This document shows, one piece after another, positions 11,491-23,800 of a stretch of 64,000 nt of DNA. This stretch comes from Apostichopus japonicus (taxonomy: Eukaryota; Echinodermata; Holothuroidea; Aspidochirotida; Stichopodidae). The DNA lies in the NCBI RefSeq assembly GCF_037975245.1, contig NC_092577.1:18168398-18232397 (forward strand). The letters are read 5' to 3'. Position numbers and translations under genes: made by a program. The stretch's first letter is position 1; the number at the start of each line of letters is the position of its first letter. The notes beneath the pieces were generated by a model. It was given only the letters and a program-made list of their open reading frames with translations. It was not told the origin of the DNA and did no database searches.

Positions 11491-13183
11491 CTAGTCCCCC
11501 CTTCTCCAGTTTTTGGTACAATACCGCCCTCTTGACCAGCTCTGTACCACCAAAAAATCGCCCTCTCCAACCGCACCAGGACGCGACGCGGAATAGGGTA
11601 CACCCGCGCCCGGGTACCACAAGATGGGCGAAACGAAACGATTAATAACAGTGACTTTCCCCAAGATCGAAAGCCAGCGGGTGCCAAAGGTTTCGAGTCT
11701 GCTCTGAAATACCTCAGCCCTCTCTTTCCAGGTGACATCACAAGGTGCATCGTAGCCGAACCATATACCATTAACTTTGATATTCTGATCCGACCACGAC
11801 GCACCGAATGGTAAGTCTCTGTATCTCCAGCTACCAAGACGAAGGCCCTTTGTCTTTTCTGGATTCAACTTCGCCCCGGTAGCTCTCTCAAAAATAGATA
11901 GATCCTGCGAGAGTGCGCGAAAGGAGCCCAGAGTCGAAACAATACATGTCACGTCATCTGCATATTGAGCGCATTTCACTTTGGCACCCCCTGGCACAAC
12001 GAATGGAACAAGTTTGGAGTCCCTTTCCAAAAGGCGAGAGAGGGACTCGCTAAACAAAACATAAAGTAATGGAGACAGAGGGCGCACCCCCCTCTCTACG
12101 TTAAAAACCTCCGAACAAAACCCATTTACGATAACAGAACTGTAACTTTCTTGATACAAAACAGAAATCCATTTAACGAAAAACCGGGTGCAACTGAAAC
12201 GTCTCCAATACATTCATTAAAAAACCGCGATCCACCATGTCAAAGGCCTTCTGCTGGTCCAGAGACACCAATGCACATGGCAGATCACGCTCAATAAGAA
12301 AGTCGGTCAAGTCGCGCATCAACCACAAGTTCTGCTGGATGCAATGACCCTTCACTACACAAGTCTGGAGATCACCAACAAGATGCGGCATAGCCAGTGC
12401 AAGGCGGTTGCACAAAGCCTTAGCCAGCAACTTGTAGTCCACATTTAACAAGGTGATCGGGCGCTTGTTATGGGGATCCAAGGGGTCCCCAGACTTTGGC
12501 AGCAAAGTAAACATGCCCAGACGTTCACTTTGGTTTAACAGTCCGTTTTGGAAGGCGTCCTCGAAGACGGCTCTGATGTCGGGTCCTATTATTGCCCAGA
12601 AGGTTCGGTAGAACTCCCTCGGAAGCCCGTCCGAACCCGGGGACTTGCCATTCTTCATCTTCGAAAGCGCCTTCCAAAGCTCAACAGTGGTTATTCCGCC
12701 CCCCCCCCCCAAAAAAATATCATTGACATCGTAGGGAACGGTTTTTGAGATTCCCCTCAATAAATCAGACTGTGCCGACAAGTCGACATTGCCACGCGTA
12801 AACAAACTCGAATAATACTCTTTATATACGCGGACAATGCCGTGAGGGTCACTGACCACGGTCCCATCGGTAGCGCGCACAGACGGGACGCGTCTGTCAC
12901 CCGCCGATGAGCCAACGGACTGGTAAAACCTCAGTGAAGGGCGCTCCTCGGCTTCCACCGCTTCGACACGGGCCCTGACGCGGGCACCGTGGTACTTTTC
13001 ATCGAGATAAGTCTGCAAAGCGATGACTGCCGAAGGGTCGCCAAACTTCACCTCCGCGCACAGCTTCGAGAATTTTTCTCTTCGACGCCGTGCGCGGGTC
13101 ACGCAATACTGAATTGCGTAGCGTTTGATGCGCAACTTGATATCATCCCACCACTGGGATGTACAAGCAAAGGCCGGCTTCAA
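11491..13183 (-). pseudogene. LINE-A ORF2 reverse transcriptase domain (frameshifted)
   Basis: Two overlapping minus-strand frames (13183-12173 and 12213-11491) together cover an L1/Tx1-like RT. Motifs in order: KMKNGKSPGSDGLPREFY, LLPKSGDPLDPHNKRPITLL, LNVDYKLLAKALCNRL, LVSLDQQKAFDMVD (catalytic Asp), then after a frame change near 12195 ERGVRPLSPLLYVLFSE and QYADDVTCIV (catalytic YADD). The B motif lacks QGC (GVRQGCPLSPLL in the copy at 62150), a deletion of three codons at a conserved site. The frameshift and the deletion both argue that this copy is dead. Confidence 0.88.
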
Positions 13184-13216
13184 TGTTTGCCATCCTTTTT
13201 ACCTGGTCTCGAAACC

Positions 13217-13864
13217 CTAGCGGAACTCTGCCTCGCCAAGAATCCGACAGTTAAGCTTCCATAGGCCCCGCCCGATCGGGAAAATGGAAGGCAAAACAAA
13301 ACGTGCTACTACAGTGTCATGGTCAGAGAGCGGACAGCTGAGCGTCTCGCAACCCGAAAATTTAAAACTTACGGGCGCATACACTCGATCTATTCTGGAG
13401 GCATCTTCTCCGTTAGGCCTCACCCACGTATAGACCGTACTACACGGGTGCATATGCCTCCAGACATCGGCTAAAAGGTGTGCCGAAGTGAATCTGTCCA
13501 ATTCTGTGATCCCAGCGTCGGGACTAGCAGACACAGAAGCCCCGAGTCTGTCAAGACCCGGGTCTGGGACACAGTTAAAGTCTCCGACCATGACACATGG
13601 AGCACTACCAGGAACAAAGGAAGGCAGTGTCTTAAAAAATTCTCGTCTAGCAGAAGGCCGATTGGGAGCATACACATTGCAAAGGGAGATGTTACCCTGT
13701 GGATACTTGAAAAGAATGCAAACCAATCGTGTGTTTCTTGCAGGCAAACGCAGTCGACTTCCATTGAAGTACAATATTGGAAAATGCGACTGCGCTTGCG
13801 ATGATCCCTCATGCCATTCACGTTGAAAGTGGCAACTGAAAATGTATGGGCCATGAGAGGGCAA
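13217..13864 (-). pseudogene. LINE-A ORF2 apurinic-like endonuclease domain
   Basis: The ORF2 start is the ATG at 13852-13854 (MAHTFSVATFNVNGMRDH..., VCLQETHD). The remainder of the endonuclease is in the other frame: CNVYAPNRPSARREF, VMVGDFNCVPDPGLDR, RIDRVYAP and CPLSDHDTVV. These are the catalytic blocks of exonuclease-III/APE-type endonucleases (N, QE, Y, DxN, SDH). Between QETH and the next block roughly 35 residues are missing compared with the LINE-B copy at 60243. The domain ends at an in-frame TAG (13217-13219) and a second stop 18 bases on, then continues as the RT in the same frame, so two nonsense mutations separate EN from RT. Confidence 0.85.
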
Positions 13865-13874
13865 TGGGGCGAAA

Positions 13875-14606
13875 CTACGCCGACGACGATTCTGTAAGCT
13901 TCAAGCGCGCTCTAGACGACATATCGTCGTCGGAGTCGTCACTTGAAGCCGACCTTTTCAGTGAGGGTTCCCCCATCTCGTCGTACCAGCTCGTCCCAGT
14001 GGCACGTTTCGGCTCGACGATCACCGAGCCTCCGGAGTCACTGTCAGACATAGCCTCCGGAGACCCGACGACCGAGTCTTCGTCAGACGAAGTCTCCGGA
14101 TCTGGCGATACCGGCGGCGGACTGGGGACGGAACTGGACGGGTTGATGGGGGAAGCTGGTGGAGACCCCGTGTCCGCTTCGCTGTGTGGTGGAGACGGTG
14201 CGGGCACGGGGTTGATGGGGGAAGCTGGTGGAGACTTTCTCGGTGCGGGCACGGGGTTGGGGTCTGCAACTACGGGGGAGGGTGAAGGAGGTGCGGAGAG
14301 TGAATCCTCACCCGGTTACCCTTCTTACGTGGAGCTTCCTCCGGGGCAGTAGGTGCGCCAGAACTTGACGCCTTTGCTTGACCCCCACTCTTTGTCATAA
14401 AGACATAAGAGGAGGGACAAGCGCGAAAGACATGTCCCTCCTTCCCACAAAGTGAGCACACGACTTCGCTTGGGCAAGCATGCCCAAGACGAAGGCAGCG
14501 CCCACACTTTTTATTTGGGCAGCCCCTTGGCTTCGTGCCCGGTCTCCCCACACCTGAAGCAGGTACGGGGCTGACCGGGGTATCGCACGTGAGTTTTATG
14601 CCCGGC
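13875..14606 (-). pseudogene. LINE-A ORF1 C-terminal half with CCHC zinc knuckles
   Basis: Starting at the transposon junction, the minus strand reads GHKTHVRYPGQPRTCFRCGE, the first zinc knuckle. A one-base insertion near 14520 is followed by CPNKKCGRCLRLGHACPSE and VCSLCGKEGHVFRACPS, two more CCHC motifs. A Pro/Ser/Asp-rich tail follows in another frame (13875-14252), with imperfect repeats of SPPASPINP. It is homologous to the zinc-knuckle region of the ORF1 at 47155-48435. ORF1 proteins of this sort bind element RNA. The stop TAG lies about 20 bases upstream of the ORF2 ATG. Confidence 0.82.
14600..14606. repeat. Left target-site duplication GCCCGGC of the giant KDZ element
   Basis: GCCCGGC directly precedes the CACCCG terminus of the transposon and recurs at 38203-38209 immediately after the other terminus. 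Keeping one copy restores the LINE ORF1 frame across the junction. Confidence 0.9.
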
Positions 14607-14801
14607 CACCCGATTCTACTTGTCGTCACGATAACTAACGTGGTTCTTGCTAATGGTGATCCACGATAGTTATCGTGCTGTGTTATAACTTCATCACACA
14701 TGTTATGAATTTTACGATAACAATCGTGGACCCTTACAAGCCATTCAAGGAGACTTTTGATAGTCGCATATTACAGAAAGCGACTGGGATTCTAACTCTA
14801 A
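14607..14801 (+). repeat. Left terminal inverted repeat (195 bp)
   Basis: Inverted match to 38008-38202, with about ten mismatches by eye. It contains three copies of a short palindrome with consensus CCACGATAGTTATCGTGG: 14627-14643, 14661-14677 and 14713-14729. These are candidate transposase-binding sites. Confidence 0.93.
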
Positions 14802-17800
14802 TAACGACCTGAAGTATTTCCATCGCAACACAAAGCTATTCGCTGTACATTGATACTTAGGCATAAAGTTAACAACCAACATCAAACAAGTTACATGAAT
14901 TAGATATTCAGTCCAACCAGTAGGCCTACTCCATCAACGCTTTCGATCTGCGTCATTTTTCTATAGTAAGTGCAATCGTGTCGTGAAATTGATAGGCGTA
15001 TGTTACATGTTAGAGATAACTGATACTACTACTGCTAGTACTAGCCTAACGTAAGGCCTTACAGAGGCCTAACTACTCGTAGGCTAACTGCTCTCAGTCT
15101 TACTCGCACGAAAGACCTAACGGAGATTAGGACAGTAGTCGAAGTATTACTATGGTTATTGTTCAGTAAGTTAGTGTTACTTGTTAGGCTATATGCCTAT
15201 TTCTTAGTAGGGTTATTTTCACAGGCCATACTGCAAAAAAAAAAAAAAATGGTTAGCCTAGGCCTAGGTGCCTTTGTAGGTGCTGTGTTTGGACATAGGC
15301 TAGGCCTAGGCCTAACTGCATTGGCCATAGGCCTAACATGACGGTGCCTGTACATTGCCGGCTCATATTTGTTGGGCATAAGTGTCTGACTGTCTGAATA
15401 CATTTGTGGAAAATACCAGTGAGAATGTACCCAAAATTTGATCTGGGGAAACATGACGGGGCCTTATCATGTAGGTCAAGGGTGTATAGGTTCAGCAGGC
15501 TGCTCAGACGACATTGCTAATCATTACAGTTTCATTCATTCATTTCCAAAAAATAGAACTGAAGCTTAATCAAGACTTTATCATCATTCCTTTGACCTTA
15601 ATTTATGTCATATAATACAGTCTAAGCAAATTCTGTTCTGTTCATTACACATAAAGCATGTTATGTGGTCCAGGTTGGACATTCTTTTGGTCAAGACTTT
15701 GTCATGAGGTTGAATCCAAAGCTTGATTTTGGAGTGTGGGTTCGAATCCCACCAAAGTCCCCAGATGAATGACCTTTCTTGTGTAACATGTAGCATTTTG
15801 GTAATGGAACATGCTTTTTGGAATAATTGGTAAAGATTTTACAGAAATTAGTGAATTACAGTATATACCCAAAACTACACAGAATTAATTTGATGCAGTT
15901 GTGATACTGGTCAATATTTGGACAACCAATGTGTCAGTGATGAAATAAAAAGACCCTCTATGAGATATGCACAACTGCATTTTCACCCACCTTTACCAAA
16001 GTGTACCATAAATCTACTGTGGTAAGTGTAGTTTTGCATATTTCCCAATTGGCCTGCCTTACTAAGTTCCCTATTGGTCTATAATAAAGCTCTGCGCAAA
16101 GAGACAGAGCTCCTCTTAAAGAATTCTTATAAACAGGATGTGGTTAGTTTGCCTAGCAAGATCTTCAGAGGCTATATGACAAGTACTTTAACAGCAGGGA
16201 CAAATACACACACAGAAATACAGACAGGTTAATGAGCACGGTGACCACAAATAGATATGTAAGAGGATTACTACACAAGGGATGGAGAGAAGAATGAACG
16301 AAACCAACCCAGGAAAAGGAGAGGTGAAAGATAAACAGTAGAGGGACAGAGAGAGGATTAAGGGAAGAGGGTAGGGAATAAAATGGAGAGTAGGGAATAA
16401 ACAGGATGTGAGTCATCATGACAGGTTCCTCCTGCTACAAAGCTGTACCCCTTAAGAGTATGGTGTCTTTGAGCCAGGTAAAGTAATCCAGAGTTAATGT
16501 TTGTCTTTGATTGGCTACTTCTCAGACACTGCATACATCTGTCCTTTTCTCAATGTTTCTAAGAAGATCAATATTAGTGAGTTGGTTGGGGAACATCTGC
16601 TCCAATTTCCCTTTGTTCCATCACTTCATCATTTGTTCTACTTTGGAGAAGTCATCAATCTCATGAGAAGAGTTCAAGAAGTTTAGTGTAAAGTATTATT
16701 TAAATTTGGTCAATTAATTAAATTGGCATTATTTATTTTATAGTCTTATTTACCCCTACTGCAAAATGAAGGTTGGCATTTGCTATACTTCATTGTACTG
16801 TGTATTGTGTAGGATAATGCTGTAGTACAGTGCCTTAAAGTGATATATTTGCTAATAAAGAATGTTGAGGCCAATTACTCATCAGAGTGCCTCCATTCAT
16901 TCAATTGTTCTTTAATTTTTAACATAATTATTGTAAAAATAGTTAAGATTCTGGGGTTTATGATATATATTGGAGGCCTATAGTTGACTTAACCATGATA
17001 AGTTGATGGCTGACTCATGACGTGGCTTTATCAGTACTGCAGCTTTATAGTTCAATAGAAAGGTTAAAAAGTCAGTAATTGCCATTTATGTGTACATATG
17101 TGCCTATGCATTCAAAGAGTGTTGTTTAAGTGTGTGGGAGATCTAAAAGTTTTAAAAGGGAGTGAATACATTTAAGGTAAGGTTAACAGTATTGTAGACC
17201 TTAGAGTACTTTACTTATGTTCATTATTTCTGTATATAGTTCTATGTTTAATAGATATAGACTGGTATTTGTTTCTGTGCAGGTTAAAGGGAAAGCTAGC
17301 TACTGTACAATGTGGCTTTTCTTGTTGTTTATTACAATAGTGTCACCATATATGGCATAAATACAAGAATTCCACTTTATGGCCTCAGCTGACCTTAAAT
17401 GCCCTATGACAACAGCCTTTGTTGCTGCTTTTGTTGTATGCAAATTGATATGCCATACTAGCTGCATATGTATTTACTGCATAGGACATGCATGATTAAG
17501 TCAATTAATTTTACTTTTGAAAGTGGGTTCTGCTCTCTAAACCTAAATTTATGCTAAATATTAGTAAGGAAGTTTAAGTCATTCTAAGATCTTAGAAATA
17601 TCGCATTTTGAGTAGTTGTGGAAGATGGTAACAAATACAGGTTTCGTGAGTATTCATCAATATTCCAAAAGAAGTCTATTTTAAACATGTATGTGTGGTG
17701 GGGAAAAATACAGGTGATAGCTGGTTGCACGCACCTCGTCACTCTTTCTCCAATTCCAAAATCAAGCTCCCCCCTCCTCCCTTCCCTTAACTCGGGAAAC

Positions 17801-17860
17801 TGCATATCGATCTAAATTATTCATGTTTTTTCATCTTCCTTCAAAAGTTTTCCTGAAAAT
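14802..17860. other. Left non-coding arm of the KDZ element
   Basis: No protein match. About 15040-15340 is crowded with AGGCCTA/TAGGCCT words (for example near 15255-15265, 15298-15315 and 15330), which might be subterminal repeats or a genome-wide motif. A tRNA-like hairpin set lies at 15695-15763. The rest is AT-rich and non-coding. The promoter and 5'UTR of the transposase gene should lie toward the right end. Confidence 0.5.
15695..15763 (+). ncRNA. tRNA-like sequence (degenerate tRNA or SINE head)
   Basis: GACTTTG at 15695-15701 pairs with CAAAGTC at 15753-15759, followed by C and CCA. GTGGG-TTCGAAT-CCCAC forms a perfect T arm containing a B-box consensus (GGTTCGAATCC). CCAAA-GCTTGAT-TTTGG forms an anticodon-like arm. 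The D arm is too short (about 12 nt) and the base at position 33 is C, not U, so a functional tRNA is unlikely. A tRNA-derived relic or SINE head fits better. Confidence 0.4.
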
Positions 17861-20800
17861 ATGCCTCCAAAGAAGAAAATCAAGCGCAAAAGACTTGTTT
17901 TTACTAGAAAACACATCAACAAAGACCTGTCTGTTACAAGGATTCCAGTCAAGTTTTTCCCGGTCAATATACCACATGTTTCGACTGAAAATGTATGTGA
18001 CAGAACAGCACCATCGACCAGTCGAACTCCATCTATGGATCATGTGGCTGCTGAGGTGAGGATAGAGAAAAGTCCATCAGCTGCAGAGACTGAACCAACC
18101 AAGAAAGAGGAAGAGGTCCGAGCATGGCAAAATATTAGAAGAAATGTACAAACTGCCTACATTGAATCCTCTGTACCCTCTTGTACCTGCTGCCAGGTTT
18201 GTTCTGAACCCTCCCCTGAAGTATTGGTCATCTGCTTTGACTGCGACACTCGACCAGTGATGTGCCCTGGATGTGCAGTGGAAAAGCATGCACTGAATAC
18301 AAAGTTTCACAACTTAGTGCAGTACAAGGTATACTACTATATTTGCCTTACTTCAGAATCTGTACCATATGTATATACAGTAGGTTATATGGGGCTGTGG
18401 GTAAGGGGTTCAGGAACTATGATAGGATTGGTGGGCCATTAGATGTATACGATGTACTGATGCATGTCAGTTTTGATGTTTATTCCCTGTCAAAGCAAAG
18501 GAAGCATATGTGATGGTAATGCTATATGTGTTTGTCTATGTTATGCATTGGATTGTAGACATGATAAACCAAGAAGTACTTTGTTTATGAAATCCACATG
18601 TAAATTAAAGGCCAGCAGAGGTCTGTAAAGTAAAGGTGAATAGTCAACAGAGGTCAAGATCTGAAAACATTCAAGTTTGGACTTACTACTTTGAATTGTG
18701 GACTGAAATTTACTGAACATGACAATCTTCTTTTAGGAGGGGGTTGATTCTTAACAAGAAGTTCTAAAATTAGTGTATAACTCACAAAAATGATCACCAA
18801 CCGCTGTGCATATAATTTTATTTATTTATTATTCATTTATTATTTTCTTATTTGGATTATATTTGTTAAGGATGGTGTTCGTTCCACTTTCAACTTTAAG
18901 AAAGAGCTGAAGGCTACCCACCATGAAGACTGCCGTAACGTTTTCATGAGGTCAATGGACGTATTTGACCATAGAGGTACTGTAAAAACACCAATAGTTT
19001 GTTTTTCATTTGATTAGTTGCAAATTAATGTTATGCAGGTGTGAACTTCTGCGCATGATGAGTTTTCATATTTGATATGCTTGATGACACCCTAGAACAG
19101 GTACCACATCCCACTTAATGTAAATGGTAGATAGTTACATGCATTACTTGTTATGCAAATAACCAAAAAAATTACCAGAGTTTTAGTAAATGGGGTAATT
19201 TGAATGTCAGTTTGTGGTGTCTTTTGATGTCACATGAAATTTTCTGCAATGTAGTGTTGATGTTACCAACAAACGATAAATGTACTGTACCTTTCAGTCA
19301 GTATTAAAATGGTTCCTCTGCAGAAGAGCTAAATTCCCGTTGGTTTTATCGTGTAACGTACACAAGTGGAAAAGTAGAAAAGAAATGAGGGAGAAGGCAG
19401 GTTAAACACAAATAAACCAGCTTGGTAGAATGCATGTGTACAATTAAATTTCATGGTTTCTCTTGAAGATTAACGTTTGTTTGCTCACCATTCTACATCC
19501 AAATACATTTCTTTATGTTTCTTGCTCTATAAGGGAGAGGTCACACATGTGATTTTATATTCTGTTGATGTGTACCGGAAGTTGAGAGTCTTGTACGATG
19601 TGGCTATTGGCCCTCCAGTGCAAAAGGACCAAGATGTGCTATTCGTATTGAACTGCTGGAATGGATGAGAGTCCTGTTATTAGAAACTCAATCCTCACTG
19701 CGAGCTATATGCCATTCCTTACAGTGGAAAAATTACATGTCAGATTCCGAGGTAGGTCGATGAGCTTTTTTGTGGAGCATAAATGTACTTCTATCATTGG
19801 CATAATACATGAAATGGATATGAAATAGAACTGGTTTGTTACATACAGTTTGTCATGATTCAAAATGCCTGATCATTCATGTTAGGTATCATAACATTCT
19901 CTAGTGTCTTTAAAGGAGTCAACCATTCTTCTAATATATTTCAGATTGTGAGCATAAATTATGTATAAAGTGATCCTGAAATATCTTATTTTGCTGATGA
20001 AGTAGTTGCTATTTAAGTTGTACAGATAACCATACAGATAGCATCGGTAAGTGGTTTTAACATTTTTGGTTTTTAACATATTGTATCAACATTTAAAACA
20101 TGGATGAATATATGTCAGCTCTTCACACCAGGCATTATTTGTAAAGTCAATCAATTGTTTGCTTTTGTGAATTAAAAAATGTATTCTTTTTCTAATGGGT
20201 CAACTGTTGTGCCTTAGCTTTATTTATCCTTAAAATTTATTACAATTCTGACAGGCGTTCTGTATTTTGTGACTGAAATTTCATATACTTGCTGGCCTTA
20301 TATCTGTAGAGTGAGTTATGACATTACATGGTAATGTATTGTTTATTCTTACAGACTGCATACTTGTATCGCACATTAACACACGAGACATTTGAAGAGT
20401 TTCGCTTCTTTCATTATAAAACTGAAAGGCTCCCTGAGGAAGAAGAAGGCTTGTATGATGATGGCTCAGCTTGTCCAGCTTGCCCAAAGGTAATTTTCAC
20501 TGTGTGTTCATTACTAATTAATTGTTATTGGCAGTAATGTTCATTTGGCTGCAGCAGTGATTTGAATATTGGCATGTGGCTGGTAACACTGTGGCATGAG
20601 TTATTTAAATGCCAAAGACAACTAGAATCATAACTTTGTCATAACCACAACTTTAAGTGTGTAAAGTAACAGACCAAAATGCACTGGGAAATGTTTGACA
20701 GATAGCTGGGTGCCCTAGATGTCACGCACTCTGGTAACCAAAACAAGCTGTGACTTACTTCTTTTTGTAGGCTAGTGTGTGAATGACCCTTGCAATGCAT

Positions 20801-23800
20801 CCTCAATAACCAGAAGCAAATGATAAGAAAGGATATGAAACAAACCATTGGGTAATGTTTGTTTTTCAAAGACATTTAATATTGAAAAGTAACCCATCAC
20901 AATGTACATTGACCATACATGCAGTAATTTGTGTTGAAAATGCACTCTACAGTTCACATTTAAAATGAAAGTAACATAAGCATTCCATCCTCATAGTACA
21001 ACAAAGAGAAGACAGAACATGATTAATTGAAAGAACTGCCTTTTTTCATTCTGCAGAAAAATGATAGCATATTTGTGTCACTTGATGCTAACTTTGGTCT
21101 GGTGAGGAAAAAAAATTCAGGAACAAGCTTTAGAGCCACCCAAGCATGCTTCTAAATTTTTCATCAACCAGGAAGAAGTGGATGACTATGTCGACCAGTA
21201 CAGTACACAGACATCTAGTAAGGAAGAACATCAAGTAAGTTCAACATATTACAGGCACATTGTACCAGCAACACTCATTTCAGACTTGCACAGTACATGG
21301 CTTCTTAACAAATACTGCAGACTGTTTGTGTGGTTTCTCTGCACATTTTTAAAGAACAATTTCTATTTATCATCATTAATGTTGCTATCAATAATCTAAT
21401 CTAAATTCCTAGATGTCATATTTAATAAAGCATCGGGAGAATTTCGACTGCTTAAAGTATCATATTTAAACAAGATAAAGAACAGTTCATATTTGCTTCG
21501 ATATTGCAATATGAGACTCTTGTTCACGCAACTATTGGCATCATTTCAGGCTAATTAACATGTTTGTAAATTTAACAGGAGTGCAACAGTTTTCAAGCCA
21601 CCTCCGTTATCAGAACGAAGAATAAGACCGCAAACTTAGATGCCACTGGTGTATTTGGCTCAGCTTGTCGCCATGGTGTGCCCCGTCTTTTTCTGAGCAT
21701 GCGCCACGGTGAAAGGTATGTCACATGGAATGAATCACATTGACCCAAACAACATGCGTTAAGCATAAGCTCTTGCTTTGTTTGAAAGGCGGACAGGATA
21801 TAATTTTCTGATTGATCTACATTGTTCAATCACCTCAACTTACACATCTCGTCTCTGAAATTCTCTCTAACTATAGATAAAAGATGCCAACTCACTTTAG
21901 CAACATCATAGCATCACTTTTCAATATTTATTATTCATTGATTTCAGGTATGCATACCCTGCTCTTTTACTGAAGAAATTACTGACGGGTAGTACCTTGC
22001 ATCATCATGTCATTTATGATATAGCATGCAAGTTTGACACACATATTAAGGTAAATAGTTTTGTTACTTATATTTCAAAGTTGAAATATGAAATTTCTTC
22101 ATGTCATCAGAAAGGATTGAGATGTATTAGAGAAGCAGTTGATCATTTTGACTTATAGAAATGAACAATAACTGCAGAAATATATTCAGTCAACAACTGC
22201 TATCAGATAACTAAAATTTCTTTGCATCAATAGTATGTTGTCATATATTTTATAACAAAAAATTACAAAAAGAAGCTAAGAAAACCAAAGAAGATCATAG
22301 CAATGAAGTTATTATTAAAGTCATTGCATAATTGACGGTCAACAAAACATTCATGATAACATTTTCACTTCTATTATCTTACAGAAAAACTTGCCACAAC
22401 TTACAGGATATGACCTTGCACTTCCTGTTTTTCATGCATATGGGCATAAGGTGCAATGCCAGGTATAGAAACACATATTTTGCTGTCCTTTAGCTTTCAC
22501 TAGAATTCTAACCTACTGTATTCATGCAAGGGGTTTGTGTGTGTATACAGAGAGTGTGTTCTTTTGTCATGACTGACATATTTCTTGATTGTTCCAAAAT
22601 TCAGTGAAAGACTGTTGAAACTAAATTAAATGTGATTTCAATGTATTCGACAGTCTAAATGATTTAGACAACAAATAGTCCAAAATGGTCAAAGTTGCTC
22701 ATCAAACTATTTCTTGTTTTGCCCATTTTGGCATACTTAGCATTTAGGGCACACTCATAGCCCCTGTAAAGGTTAACAGCTGTCCTTTTCAGGTTGCATA
22801 CATCACAAGATGGAGGAAAGATTATGGGCTGACAGATGGAGAAGGCATGGAAAGGTTGTGGTCTTATTTAAGAAAATTTGCCCACATAACCAAAGAGATG
22901 ACCCCTTCGCATCGCATCGACCTTCTCTCTGATGCACTTCGCCACTTTGCCATGGGAAAGGTTTGCAACCAAGGTAAGCTTCATCCTATCCCATGAGTTT
23001 TCAAAACTGTAGCCAATTAAACCATCCCCAATAAAATACAGGTTAAAGTTCTTCAAATGTTCAATACAATCAAACAAATATTGATGTAATCGGAATTAGT
23101 GTGGTGAAGGCCTGAGATGGCACTTCCCAAAAGTTACTATCATGGCACTATGAGTTTGCATTTAGCTTCCCAAGAATAAGTCTGCTCTCAAAATGCCTTT
23201 AAGATCAGTCATCAATGGCACTCTTTAGGCCTTCTTACTTCACTGCCTTCACTGTCAGATGAGTTTATTTAGGCATTATATGTCTCGACCAAAGTATAAT
23301 CAGGAAGATGTGGCTAAACATTTGACATTTGTTTCCAATTGTTTACTAGCGTTTTATTTATTTATTCTTTGTTTTTATTTTTTTTAGCTGCCTCACTATG
23401 TTTGTGCCTCCAAAAATGCCGGGATGTCGCACAGAAATCAAACTCTGAAATTCAGGAGATTTGCAGAGAATGTGAGTGTTTTATTTTTTAATGTACTAGA
23501 CTATGTAAGTCAGCATTAAAGGAGAACATTCATAAGGGCTATATTCTCATTTTGATAATCATAAATGCTATTTTCTAAACCTGCAGGTGCCATAACAGCC
23601 TCTGTGGTTGTTCCTTTCAATTATTCCACTACAATTGCATATAAAAGCCTGCACCATAGGTATCTTAGGAATGGTTAAAGTGAATGCAAACCATTCCCAT
23701 ATGCTCTTTTGGTTACTATGGAATCCTATGGTAGGGTTATGTCTCTTGCATCATTTTTGGATTTTCGTTCTCTGTGCAATAGTTAAAACCACAGTCGATG

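Larger units (their letters stand above)
10463..14606 (-). mobile_element. LINE-A non-LTR retrotransposon, 3' portion (ORF1 end, ORF2, 3'UTR)
   Basis: Minus-strand APE-type LINE carrying the ORF1 zinc-knuckle half (14606-13875), ORF2 (13854-10548) and a 3'UTR ending GGGTCACGTAAAAAGCAC near 10463. Its missing 5' part lies at 38203-38840, on the other side of the giant KDZ element. The order endonuclease, RT, C-terminal CCHC-like zf-RVT and the RT sequence (GSDGLP, LNVDYKLLAKAL, LDQQKAFDMVD, YADDVTCI) place it near the L1/Tx1 group. Multiple stops and frameshifts make it inactive. GC content is visibly higher than in the inserted element. Confidence 0.85.

Noticed and set aside
13846-14352. 168-codon plus-strand frame rich in Gly, Ser, Asp
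   Set aside because: Antisense of the LINE-A ORF1 tail. The minus strand holds the homologous protein with zinc knuckles.
14270-14701. 143-codon minus frame and 38108-38335 plus frame starting with the same residues (MCDEVITQHDNY...) as a shared gene
   Set aside because: The shared part is the transposon inverted repeat read outward from both ends. Each frame then runs into LINE ORF1, so neither is a gene.
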